From: Verrucomicrobiaceae bacterium
Lineage (GTDB): Bacteria > Verrucomicrobiota > Verrucomicrobiia > Verrucomicrobiales > Verrucomicrobiaceae
Direction of reading: 5' to 3'
NCBI GenBank assembly: GCA_016795365.1
Contig: JAEUHN010000026.1
Location: 239,283-303,282 of the forward strand
DNA: 64,000 bases
Below, piece by piece: positions 19,950-29,200 of this stretch; position 1 is the stretch's first letter; every line of letters begins with the position of its first letter. The notes under the pieces were generated by a model. It ran no database searches, was not told the DNA's origin, and worked only from the letters and a program-made list of their open reading frames with translations. The position numbers and the translations under genes were made by a program.

Positions 19950-20828
19950 TTACTTCGCCACGGTGGGCTTGAAACTCTTCAGCCACTCGAGGCACTTCGT
20001 CACGTCAGGCTGGCTGGTGAGCCAGTCCTTCTCCCACTCAACATCGAGCGGACCGTAGAAGCCCTGGGCGGCGAACTCGTTGAGGATGGCTGGGATGTCG
20101 GACTTGCCGGTGCCCCAGAGCTGGTCCTTGGCCTCGCGGACGCCAAACGCGTCAAGGTCCTTCACGTGGCTGTCCATGATGCGGCCTTTGAGAATCTTCG
20201 CAGCATCCACGGGCTTGATGCCGCTGCGGACGAAGTGGCCGATGTCAAAGCAGGAGCCCATGCGAGGATCACGATCCTTCACCCAGCTCAGCACATACTC
20301 GGGATCCCAATACTTGTAGCTGCGGTCGAGCGGCTTCTTCGGGTGGTTGTGGATCGCCATCTTGATGTCGAACTCCTTCACGAGACCTTCGATCACGTCG
20401 AAGGCTTCCTTGGTTTCAAAAGGCTCCGCCACCACCATGCCGATGCCCATGTCTTTGCAGAACTCGAACACTTTGCGCGTTTGCTCCGGGTCCTTGCCCA
20501 GACCGCCGACGACGCCGAAACCGACGGGCGTGAGGCCAAGTTCCTTCACCTTGGCCTTCACGAGCGCACGTTGTTCCGGTGTCGTGTTCTGATCGAATTT
20601 TGTCTTGTCATCTCCGCCATTGAGCTTGTGGCCAGGGAAGAACTCCACCGTCTTGCCACCGGAGGCGGCGATCTTCTCGAGAGCTTCGAGCACGGGGAAC
20701 TCTTTGAAGGTGTAGATCTGGCAGCCAGCGTAAAAGGCACCGACTTTGGCGGACTCAGGGAGGGGCTCGGCAGCGGTGGCAAAACCAGCCGCACCTGCGA
20801 GGAGGGCGATGAGTGTGTAGCGAATCAT
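19950..20828 (-). CDS. Secreted sugar phosphate isomerase/epimerase-like protein (xylose isomerase-like TIM barrel)
   Basis: 292 residues starting MIRYTLIALLAGAAGFATAAE, a Sec signal peptide, so the ATG at 20828 is preferred over one three codons upstream. The body has the AP-endonuclease-2/xylose-isomerase-like barrel pattern: GCQIYTFKEFPVLEALEKIA, VEFFPGHKL, a metal-ligand-type NHP segment (AIHNHPKKP), GSCFDIGHFVRSG, DSHVKDLDAFG and DVEWEKDWL. The family binds divalent metal and isomerises or epimerises sugars. Exported versions are very common in Planctomycetes and Verrucomicrobia, usually with unknown substrates. It has its own terminator and no obvious operon partner. Confidence 0.85.
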   Translation of the reverse strand: MIRYTLIALLAGAAGFATAAEPLPESAKVGAFYAGCQIYTFKEFPVLEALEKIAASGGKTVEFFPGHKLNGGDDKTKFDQNTTPEQRALVKAKVKELGLTPVGFGVVGGLGKDPEQTRKVFEFCKDMGIGMVVAEPFETKEAFDVIEGLVKEFDIKMAIHNHPKKPLDRSYKYWDPEYVLSWVKDRDPRMGSCFDIGHFVRSGIKPVDAAKILKGRIMDSHVKDLDAFGVREAKDQLWGTGKSDIPAILNEFAAQGFYGPLDVEWEKDWLTSQPDVTKCLEWLKSFKPTVAK

Positions 20829-21045
20829 GAGCCCCACTCAACGCGCCGGAACAGGAAGGAGTTTCATCGGTTGACTCGGAGAATGAAGGATGCGAACACT
20901 GGCGCGCTCAAGTAAGACCACCTGTTCAGAGGCCCGGCATTGGTAGTTCATCAGGTGAGTCGGTCGATTCGGTGATGAGCTTTAAACTCGACATTCGAGG
21001 CCGGCGTCAGGATTCAGCAGCTAGTCCAGAGCTGATAACCTGACA

Positions 21046-21495
21046 ATGAATACCAAGATGTATGTGGGCAACCTGCCCTTTAGCGCGTCCGAACTCGACG
21101 TGCGTGAACTGTTCACCCAGTATGGCGATGTCACTGACATCCATCTGCCGATGGACCGTGAATCCGGCCGCCCTCGTGGTTTTGCCTTCGTAACGATGTC
21201 CAGCGCAGAGCAGATGCAGGCCGCTATCAAAGCTTTGCATGGCCAGGAATTCCAGGGTCGTGCCATGACCGTCAATGAAGCTCGTCCGAAGGAAGAGCGT
21301 CCAGGCGGTGGCGGCGGTGGCCGCAGCTTCGGCGGTGGCGGCGGCGGTGGTCGCAGCTTCGGCGGCGGCGGTGGCCGTGGCGGCTACGGTGGTGGCGGCG
21401 GCGGTGGCCGTGGCGGCTACGGTGGTGGCGGCGGCGGCGGTGGCCGCGGCGGCTACGGCGGTGGTCGTGGCGATGGCGACGGCGGCGGCTGGTAA
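21046..21495 (+). CDS. RNA-binding protein: one RRM plus glycine-rich tail
   Basis: 149 residues. Residues 1-80 form an RRM with RNP2 (MYVGNL) and RNP1 (RGFAFVTM). After a charged linker (RPKEERPGG) the last ~55 residues are Gly/Arg/Tyr/Phe repeats of the RGG type ([20 protein letters not shown]). This layout matches the small cold-inducible RNA-binding proteins of cyanobacteria and other bacteria, which bind single-stranded or structured RNA in the cytosol. It has a ~217-base upstream region with no gene and a strong terminator 26 bases past the stop, so it is probably monocistronic. The repeat tail is coded by near-identical GGT/GGC triplets, so its length may vary between strains. Confidence 0.93.
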   Translation: MNTKMYVGNLPFSASELDVRELFTQYGDVTDIHLPMDRESGRPRGFAFVTMSSAEQMQAAIKALHGQEFQGRAMTVNEARPKEERPGGGGGGRSFGGGGGGGRSFGGGGGRGGYGGGGGGGRGGYGGGGGGGGRGGYGGGRGDGDGGGW

Positions 21496-21520
21496 GCCCT
21501 GTTAAGTTTGCAGTTTATGA

Positions 21521-21550
21521 AGCGGAGCCTCGTGAGGGGCTCCGCTTTTT
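21521..21550 (+). terminator. Rho-independent terminator of the RRM gene
   Basis: A 9-bp perfect GC-rich stem (AGCGGAGCC / GGCTCCGCT), 8-base loop, then a T run ending at 21550. It sits between the RRM stop and the convergent cytochrome stop. Confidence 0.9.
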
Positions 21551-21556
21551 CTTTGG

Positions 21557-23971
21557 TCACTTCAGCGCTGCACGAAGCTCCAGGGCCTCGGGCATTCCAG
21601 GCGCATTCTGCAAGGCACGGAACACGGCCTGCTTTGCTTCATCCACGCGTCCGAGGCGGGCGAGGATGGTGGCCTTGGCATAGGGAATGGCGGCATCGGT
21701 GGGAGCCGCGCGTTCGCCTTCGGTCAAGGCTTGGAGAGCTTCATCAATCTTGCCCTGCTGGTTGAGTCCGAGCCCCAGATTATACCAGGCGCGGGCAAAG
21801 CCGGGGGCCAGCTTCACCGTCTCGCGAAGGGCTTCGATGGCCTTCGCGGGCTCGCGAACTTCGTGGTAGGCAAGGCCAAGCTTGTAGTGATACTCGGGTT
21901 CTTTGGGGTTGAGCCGAATGGCTTCCTTCAGGCTCTGGAGGCTGCCTTCGGTGTCACCAGCCACGCTTTGCATCATCGCATAGTCGTGGTGGAAGGGCGG
22001 CGAGTTGGGATCCCACGCGATCGCCCGCTGCATGTGCGAGAGCGCCTTGGGGATGTTGTTCCGTCCATACTCGAACTGTGCGAGCTGCATCTGCCCGCTA
22101 GGCTGGTCGGCATTGTGTTCGAGCATGTGGAGCAATTCTTTGCCCGCAGTGCTCTCGAGGTCGAGCCGGTCACGGAGCGTCCAGGCGGCGGCGATGCGGA
22201 CATTGCGCATGGGATCTTGGAGCAGGGGTTCGATGGCTGCGCGCAAGGTGCTGGGATCGGTCTCCAAGGCGGGCTCCAGCGAGCGGATGGCACTCTCGCG
22301 CACCAAAGGATGCGTGTGTTGCAGCTGAGCGAGCAGTGCCTTGCGCACGTCTTCGCTGCCGGTCCAGCGGTCGAGCATCAGGCTGGCGCTGGCCTTCCAG
22401 TAGGGTGTGTCATCGGTCTGAAGCCAGGCGATCAAGCCATCGCGAGCATCGTCATCGCCGCGGCGAGCCTTGGCCATCAGCGTAGCGCGCTGGCGGGTGC
22501 GGCGGTTCATTTTGTCGCCATACCATTTCTCCACGGCCGACAGCGACCAGGCAGTGTCTTTGTCCTGGTGGCACTTGTTGCAGGCATTGGGAATGTTGAA
22601 CTGCTGGGTGAGCAGCGGATCGGGAATGGTGAAGCCGTGATCGTGGCGCGGATGCCGCTGCATGTAGGTGGTCTGCGGCATGTGGCAGTTGATGCATTGG
22701 CTGCCGGTGCTCTCGGGAAGGTGGAAGGTGTGGGCCGCAGGCACGATCACCGGAGCGTTCGGGAATCCTCCCTGGGTGTGGCATCGCATGCACAAGCTAT
22801 TGCCAGGGAGGATGCGTTTGCCGCTGTGCGGATCATGGCAGTCGATGCAGCGCACACCTGCAGCATGCATCCGGCTGCTCATGAAGGATGAGAACTCGTA
22901 GTCCTCGTCGCGGATCTGACCATCGGGATAAAAGATGTCGGTGTGATCGACGATGGCCAGGGTGTGGTGATCGAAGAAGTGGTCGCCGGGCTTGAAGTCG
23001 CCGGTCAGTTCAGTGCGTCGTGCGTGACACATCGCGCACGCATGCATGGAGTCCTGATTTTTCTCCCGCTGCGCGTCGGTGGTGGGGATGCTGGCGATGA
23101 GACGCTGAAGGTGCGATGCGGGGTCGCTCGCAGCAGCGTAGCTCGAAGCGCTCGCTGCTGTGTGGTTGCCACTGGCCTTCAGGGCTTCGCTCTTCATCAC
23201 ATGCTCCTTCATCGGTCCGTGGCAGGCCTCGCAGCTCACGGTTGGATGGGCCATCATCGTCTTGAAGGTGTCCGTCTTGCTGTCGTAGTTCTTGCGCACG
23301 CGAGTGTTGTGGCAGCTGGCGCACATGGTGTTCCAGACCATGCCGCGTCCCGTCCAGTGGCCCCATTCGCCGGGCTTGCGGTCCTCGTTGCCATACACGT
23401 TGAACCACTCGTTTTTGTTTGGATCCCAGGTCGCTTCGAGCGTGTGAAAGCGACCGCCTGTGCCTTCGACGAGGAATTGCCGCAACGGATCGTGACCGAT
23501 CACACGCTCCACCTTGTAAGGCTTCGTTTCGTTGTTGAAGCCGAGGGCTGTGACGTGAGCCGTGTCGCCCTCGAGCTTCGCTTCGGACTTCTGCGTGCCG
23601 TGGGTAAAGGTCTTCGCGGGATCGAAGGCTGCCTTGTCCATCTCCATCCGCAGAGGTCGCTCCGCCATGCCATGGTGCGAGGGTGACCATTTTTCGAACT
23701 CGGCTGCGTGGCACGCCTTGCACGCCACATCTCCCGCGTAGCCAGCAAACACCTTCGCTTCGTCTTCCATGATCGGCCCCGAGGACGGTTTCGCGGCTGC
23801 CTTCTCCACCGGGGCTGGCGCTGGCACGGGGGTGTAGGCAGGCGGGCGTGTGAAGTGCCACAAGGCGAAGGTGCCCCCGAGCAATCCCACCGCGATCAAG
23901 GCCCGCCAGCCCAGCGACGAAGCAGGGGCTGGTGATTCGGGAGCTGGAGTGGGGTGTGGCTTTTTACTCAT
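21557..23971 (-). CDS. Membrane-anchored octaheme c-type cytochrome with HEAT-like and TPR repeats
   Basis: 804 residues. A hydrophobic segment (~22-40, LIAVGLLGGTFALWHF) anchors it, followed by a Pro/Ala linker. Eight CXXCH heme sites are visible: CKACH (residue 84), CASCH, CEACH, CAMCH, CIDCH, CMRCH, CINCH and CNKCH, all in the first ~470 residues. A helical region with HEAT-like repeats follows (LVRESAIRSLEPAL, RNVRIAAAWTLRDRL), then TPR repeats to the C terminus (NPKEPEYHYKLGLAYHEV, APGFARAWYNLGLGLNQQG). This resembles the cytochrome c554-like multiheme plus TPR proteins frequent in Planctomycetes and Verrucomicrobia. Predicted role is periplasmic electron transfer; the redox partner is not in the window. 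Confidence 0.87.
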   Translation of the reverse strand: MSKKPHPTPAPESPAPASSLGWRALIAVGLLGGTFALWHFTRPPAYTPVPAPAPVEKAAAKPSSGPIMEDEAKVFAGYAGDVACKACHAAEFEKWSPSHHGMAERPLRMEMDKAAFDPAKTFTHGTQKSEAKLEGDTAHVTALGFNNETKPYKVERVIGHDPLRQFLVEGTGGRFHTLEATWDPNKNEWFNVYGNEDRKPGEWGHWTGRGMVWNTMCASCHNTRVRKNYDSKTDTFKTMMAHPTVSCEACHGPMKEHVMKSEALKASGNHTAASASSYAAASDPASHLQRLIASIPTTDAQREKNQDSMHACAMCHARRTELTGDFKPGDHFFDHHTLAIVDHTDIFYPDGQIRDEDYEFSSFMSSRMHAAGVRCIDCHDPHSGKRILPGNSLCMRCHTQGGFPNAPVIVPAAHTFHLPESTGSQCINCHMPQTTYMQRHPRHDHGFTIPDPLLTQQFNIPNACNKCHQDKDTAWSLSAVEKWYGDKMNRRTRQRATLMAKARRGDDDARDGLIAWLQTDDTPYWKASASLMLDRWTGSEDVRKALLAQLQHTHPLVRESAIRSLEPALETDPSTLRAAIEPLLQDPMRNVRIAAAWTLRDRLDLESTAGKELLHMLEHNADQPSGQMQLAQFEYGRNNIPKALSHMQRAIAWDPNSPPFHHDYAMMQSVAGDTEGSLQSLKEAIRLNPKEPEYHYKLGLAYHEVREPAKAIEALRETVKLAPGFARAWYNLGLGLNQQGKIDEALQALTEGERAAPTDAAIPYAKATILARLGRVDEAKQAVFRALQNAPGMPEALELRAALK

Positions 23972-24077
23972 GCGGGCGCTGGGAGACGTAGCGACGGCTT
24001 GGATTCGCGCAAAGAAGTTCCATCGCAGCGCAAGAGCGGAGCTTGTCCGGTTCGTTCAGAGGTGATACAAACCGCCC

Positions 24078-24521
24078 ATGAAGACACTTTTCTGCGCCGC
24101 CTCCACCCTGCTCCTGATCGTTGGTTGCTCCACGCCGAAGGAAGGCGAGACCACTTATCCAGGGCAGGACATTCTCTCACCCCGCGAGATCATCGCGGCG
24201 AAACAGAAGCCCGTCTTTGAAGCGCACATCAAGCCGATCCTTGAGGCCCGCTGCGTGGTCTGCCACAATCACAAGGTGCTGCCCAAGCTCATGAACCTGG
24301 AGAATCGCACCAAGGCCATGGCCAGCGGCAAGATCGTTCCCGGTCATCCCGAGCAGAGCCTGCTGGTGCACAATATCGAAGCCTCCCACGCTGGCGTGAA
24401 TACCATGCCGCCCGTCGGCGAGCGCATCACGAAGGATGAACTCGCCATCCTCACCGAATGGATCAAGCAGGGTGCCGAGTGGCCAACGGGCAGCGCGGGC
24501 ACGCTGAAGGTGCAGCCTTGA
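24078..24521 (+). CDS. Lipoprotein c-type cytochrome (planctomycete-type, monoheme)
   Basis: 147 residues. A short signal peptide ends in a lipobox (LLLIVGC, Cys17), so it is a predicted lipoprotein. One heme site is present (CVVCHNH, about residue 60) with a likely distal Met in NTMPPVGERI. The segment FEAHIKPILEARCVVCHN followed by EQSLLVHNIEASHAG is the pattern of the planctomycete cytochrome C domain. It is divergent from the octaheme cytochrome with a ~106-base gap, which suggests a shared electron-transfer role, though this is inference. Confidence 0.85.
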   Translation: MKTLFCAASTLLLIVGCSTPKEGETTYPGQDILSPREIIAAKQKPVFEAHIKPILEARCVVCHNHKVLPKLMNLENRTKAMASGKIVPGHPEQSLLVHNIEASHAGVNTMPPVGERITKDELAILTEWIKQGAEWPTGSAGTLKVQP

Positions 24522-24595
24522 TCCAGAGGTTCGTGTGCGGCTGTCTTTCCGCACTCCGATGATAATGGCATCGTGTCTGCGCTGTTAAGGTGACT

Positions 24596-25474
24596 ATGTC
24601 TGCCGCTCTCATCGACCCCGCCACGCTCATGCGCATCAAGTCGCTCGAGCTTCGTGCGCGAGTGATCGTCGAGGGCCTGTGGCGCGGCTTGCATCGAAGC
24701 CCTTATCACGGCTTCAGCGTCGAGTTCACCGAGTATCGCCAATACACCAAAGGCGATGACCCACGACACATCGACTGGAAGGTGGCCGCCCGCACGGATC
24801 GGCACTACATCAAAAAGTTCGAGGACGAGACCAACCTGCGCTGCCATCTGCTCCTCGATATGAGCCGGTCCATGGGCTTCGGCTCCCAAGGCTGGCGCAA
24901 GGCCGACTACGCGGCCACGCTCATCGCCACGCTGGCCTACTTCCTCATGCAGCAAGGCGATGCCGTGGGCCTCACGACCTTTGGTGAGCGTATCGAAGAA
25001 CATCTGCCGGCGCGCAATCGCCCTGGCCATCTGCGGCGCTTGATGACGGAGCTGGAGAAAGCCCCATCCCTCCGGGGCACTTCGCTTCAGGGTCCTTTGC
25101 AACAGCTCAGCGAGATCCTGCGCCGCCGGGGCATGGTCGTCCTCGTCTCCGATCTGCTCGCGCCCGTTGAGCATCTGGAAAAGCAGCTGAGCTACCTCGC
25201 CACCTGCGGTCACGAGGTGGCCTTGTTCCATGTGATGGATCGTGCGGAGATCGACTTCACCTTCACCGAAGCCGCCCAGTTTCATGATGCCGAGACAGGC
25301 AATCAATTGTTCATTGATCCTGCCGTGGCTCGCGCGGGCTACCTGGAGAAGCTCAACGTGCACCTCCTGTCCATCCGCCGCATGTGTGAGAAGCATGGCG
25401 TCGAATACCGCTTCGCTCCCACCGATCAACCGCTGGACGGCGTGCTGCTGGAGTGGTTGTCCAGTCGTCGGTGA
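24596..25474 (+). CDS. DUF58 domain protein (vWA-like)
   Basis: 292 residues. The ATG at 24596 has TAAGG five bases upstream; a GTG two codons earlier is possible. The DUF58 core is clear: YRQYTKGDDPRHIDWKVAAR, then a MIDAS-like metal motif (LLLDMSRSMGFG) and a vWA-like body (GMVVLVSDLLAP). DUF58 proteins usually work with MoxR AAA+ ATPases and membrane vWA proteins in envelope or respiratory assembly. No moxR neighbour is visible here, so the gene stands alone. Confidence 0.9.
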   Translation: MSAALIDPATLMRIKSLELRARVIVEGLWRGLHRSPYHGFSVEFTEYRQYTKGDDPRHIDWKVAARTDRHYIKKFEDETNLRCHLLLDMSRSMGFGSQGWRKADYAATLIATLAYFLMQQGDAVGLTTFGERIEEHLPARNRPGHLRRLMTELEKAPSLRGTSLQGPLQQLSEILRRRGMVVLVSDLLAPVEHLEKQLSYLATCGHEVALFHVMDRAEIDFTFTEAAQFHDAETGNQLFIDPAVARAGYLEKLNVHLLSIRRMCEKHGVEYRFAPTDQPLDGVLLEWLSSRR

Positions 25475-25525
25475 GTCGGGGCACCTTTCGTGGAAGACAC
25501 GGCCTTCGGACTCGTAGCATTGGCC

Positions 25526-26212
25526 ATGCCCAAGACCATTCTCGCCATCGGTGCTCACTATGACGACTGCCCATTCGGCATCCCTGGTATCTTGCTCAAA
25601 GCCGTGCGCCAGCATCATCGCGTGGTGGTGCTGAACTTGATCGGCGATTACACCAACTGGCCGCCGGTGAAAGGGCGCGAGCAACAGCTCATCGATCTCA
25701 GCATTGAACTGGCAAAGGAGCGCGGCATCGAGATGCGCTTCCTCAAGCACGCCAGCATGGGCTTTGAACCAACATTAGCGACGAAGCGTGAGGTCGCCGA
25801 GCACGTTGCCGATGTGGCACCCGACATCGCCTTCATGCTCTGGAGCCGCGATCGCCATCCTGACCACGAAGCCGCGAGCGCGATCTGCCATGCGGCTCTG
25901 TATCAACCCGCCCGTCTGCTCGGGAAGGACAATGCAAAGACGGCAGGGCAGATCTACTGGTTCGACAACGGACCTGGCCACACCATCGACTTCACGCCAG
26001 ACACCTACGTTGACGTGTCCGACGAATGGCCTGCCGCCAGTGAGTGGCTGGGCAAGTTGATGGCTTTCGTGAAGAACGCTCCCTTTGATCCCACCAAGGA
26101 CGCGGCCATGGAGACCAAGATCACCCTCGCGCGCTACCGCGGACTGGCTTGCGGAGCCCGCTATGCCGAGGCTGTGCGAGCAGTGAGACCGAAGACCGTG
26201 GAACTCTTCTGA
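25526..26212 (+). CDS. PIG-L family (LmbE-like) deacetylase
   Basis: 228 residues from [14 protein letters not shown]. The zinc-site motif of PIG-L/LmbE enzymes is visible as [10 protein letters not shown] near the start and HPDHEAAS around residue 108. The family hydrolyses N-acetyl groups on GlcNAc-type or related substrates; the substrate cannot be told from sequence. There is no signal peptide. The ATG at 25526 is chosen over an upstream start because it places the first strand at residue 4, as is usual in the family. It lies between DUF58 and uvrA on the same strand. Confidence 0.87.
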   Translation: MPKTILAIGAHYDDCPFGIPGILLKAVRQHHRVVVLNLIGDYTNWPPVKGREQQLIDLSIELAKERGIEMRFLKHASMGFEPTLATKREVAEHVADVAPDIAFMLWSRDRHPDHEAASAICHAALYQPARLLGKDNAKTAGQIYWFDNGPGHTIDFTPDTYVDVSDEWPAASEWLGKLMAFVKNAPFDPTKDAAMETKITLARYRGLACGARYAEAVRAVRPKTVELF

Positions 26213-26293
26213 TCCACCATATCGGATTTGTGCATCGACGGATGCCCGCCGGTTGCCAGCGACACGCGTAAGCCTACTGTCGCCGTCCCCGCC

Positions 26294-29200
26294 ATGCCGA
26301 AAAAAGCCGCCGCCAAGTCCGCCCCGAAAGCACCGTCCAACGTGATTCGCATTCGCGGCGCGCGGCAGAACAACCTCAAGGGCATCGACCTCGATCTTCC
26401 CATCGGCAAGCTCAGCGTCATCACCGGTCCCAGCGGCTCGGGCAAGTCGTCGCTCGCCTTTGATACGATCTACGCGGAAGGCCAGCGCCGCTATGTCGAG
26501 ACGTTCTCGCCTTACACCCGGCAGTTCTTCGAGCGCATGGACAAGCCGAAGGTGGACAGCATCGAAGGCATCCCGCCAGCAATCGCCATCGAGCAGGTCA
26601 ACAACATCCGCAGCACGCGCAGCACCGTGGGCACCATCACGGAGATCAATGACTACCTCAAAATGATCTTCCCGCGTCTCGCGGAAGCGACGTGCCCCGA
26701 ATGCAAGCGCCCCGTGCGACCCGAGACTGCTGAAACGATCGTGCGCGATTTGCGCGCGAAGCATGAGGGGCAAACCGCCTTGATCGTCTTCGGCGTGCCC
26801 GTGCCGGCGAAGACCGACGCGCTCGACTTTGCCGAGTTCCTCATGGGCCAGGGTTTCCTGCGCATCTGGCTCTATGGCGAAGTCATTCGTCTTGATGACA
26901 AGGACGCGATCAAAGGCCGCAAGCTGCCGCAGCGAGTGTTCGTCGTGCAGGATCGCGTGACGCTAAATCAGTCATCTCAAGCACGCCTCAGCGAAGCGAT
27001 CGAAGCGGCTCTGAGATTTGGCAAAGGGCAGATGGCGAGCGTGATCATGCGCGACGTAGAACGAGCTTCCAGCTCGTCGCCTGTAACGCGAGCATTTAGC
27101 TCGCAAGCGACGGGCAAGATGCCCGTCGAGCCAGCTTACGTGCTGGAAGCTCGTTCTACATCGTGGCACTGCGCCGACTGCGACATCAACCTGCCTGCGC
27201 CGACGCCGGGCTTGTTCAGCTTCAACAATCCCATCGGCGCGTGCCCGACATGTCGTGGCTTTGGCAAGACGCTGGGACTCGACATTCACAAAGCGATTCC
27301 TGATGAGTCGCTGAGCATCGAGCAAGGCCTCGTGCGCGCCTTCGGCGGCAACACGTATGCGGAGTGCCAGACCGATCTCATCACTGCGGCGATCAAGAAG
27401 GGCGTGGACATCACGAAGCCCTTCGAGGACTACTCGCAAGCCGACCGTGACTGGCTCATCAACGGCACGCGCGATGACCCCGAGGCCGCTTACAAGGCGG
27501 GCGAGTGGTATGGCGTGCGCGGCTTCTTCAAGTGGCAGGAATCGCGCGCCTACAAGATGCATGTCCGCGTCTTTCTCAGCCGCTATCGTGCCTACACCGA
27601 GTGTGGCGACTGCGGTGGTGGCCGCTTGAAAAAGGAAGCCTACAACTATCGCATCGGCACCCACACGATCGCGGATCTGTGGAACCTCGCGATCACCGAA
27701 CTGCTGCCCACAGCCGAGAGCTGGCAGGTGAAGGAAGGCGATCAAGCCGCACGCCTGCTGCGCGATGAGATCATCTCTCGCCTCAGCTACCTCGAACGCG
27801 CCGGCCTTGGCTATCTCAATCTCGACCGCCAGACGAGAACGCTCAGCGGCGGCGAACTCCAGCGCGTGAACCTCACGACTTGTCTAGGCGCTTCGTTGGT
27901 GAACACGCTCTTCGTTTTGGATGAACCCAGCATCGGCCTGCACCCGCGCGACATCGGTCGCCTCATCGGCGTGATGGAAGGCCTGCGCGACAAGGGCAAC
28001 ACCTTGCTCGTCGTCGAGCACGAAGAGAGCGTCATGCGCGCCGCCGACAACCTCATCGACATCGGCCCCGGTCGCGGTGACAAAGGCGGACAGCTCGTCT
28101 TCGATGGCCCGATGGAGTCGCTCGCGAAGCACAAAGGCTCGCTGACGGGGGATTATTTGTTTGGTCGCAAAGCCATCGCGTTGCCAGCGAAGCGTCGCGG
28201 TGTGAAGCAGTGGCTCAAGATCAAAGGCGCGCGGCAGAACAACCTCAAGAAGCTCGATGTAGACCTGCCTCTTGGTGTCTTCTGCTGCGTGACCGGCGTG
28301 AGCGGCAGCGGCAAGAGCACGCTCGTGCATGATGTGCTGTATCGGAACCTGCAACGTCTGCGTGGCGAAGTATGCGAGGAGGAACCGGGTCGTGTGGGCC
28401 AGATCATCGGTCACGAAAAGATCGGCAGCGTGGTGATGGTGGATCAGTCGCCGCTCGCGCGCACACCACGCAGCACGCCGGCGGTGTTCGTCGGCGCGTT
28501 CGATCACATCCGTGCGCTGTTCGCCGAGACCGATGATGCGAAGACCGAAGGCATCACGCCTGGCTTCTTCAGCTTCAACTCAGGCGAAGGTCGTTGCGAA
28601 CGCTGCTGGGGCAATGGATTCGAGAAGATCGAGATGCAGTTCCTCAGCGACCTCTATGTGACCTGCCCCGAGTGCGAGGGCCGACGCTACCAGCCGCATG
28701 CGCTGAAGATCACACTCGCAGGCAAGAACATCCACGAGGTGCTCGGCATGACGGTGGAAGATGCGGTGCAGTGGTTCGGCAACTTGAAGATGAAGAAGGC
28801 CGATCAGGTGGTGAATGCGCTCTCTATGATAATCGAAGCCGGGCTCGGTTACCTGCGACTGGGCCAGCCTCTCAACACCTTGTCAGGTGGCGAGGCGCAG
28901 CGGCTCAAGCTGGTGGGCCATTTGCTCGAAGGCGCGGACCCGATGGCCACTAGCTGCAAGCCATTGCTCTTGCTCGACGAACCGACGACGGGCCTGCACT
29001 TCGATGACATTGCGATGCTCATCAAGCTGCTGCAACGCCTCGCGGACGAAGGCAACTCGCTGCTCGTGATTGAGCACAACCTGGAGGTCATCAAATGTGC
29101 CGACTGGATCGTGGACCTCGGTCCTGAAGGTGGCGCGGCGGGTGGTTCGCTCGTGGTTGCGGGCGCGCCTGAAGAGGTGGCGAAGTGCGCGGAGTCACAC

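Noticed and set aside
21275..21505. Alanine/valine-rich frame over the RRM gene tail
   Set aside because: It is the shifted reading of the glycine-repeat tail.
24535..24554. Terminator after the lipoprotein cytochrome
   Set aside because: GTGCGG/CCGCAC gives only a 6-bp stem with no T run; too weak to list.
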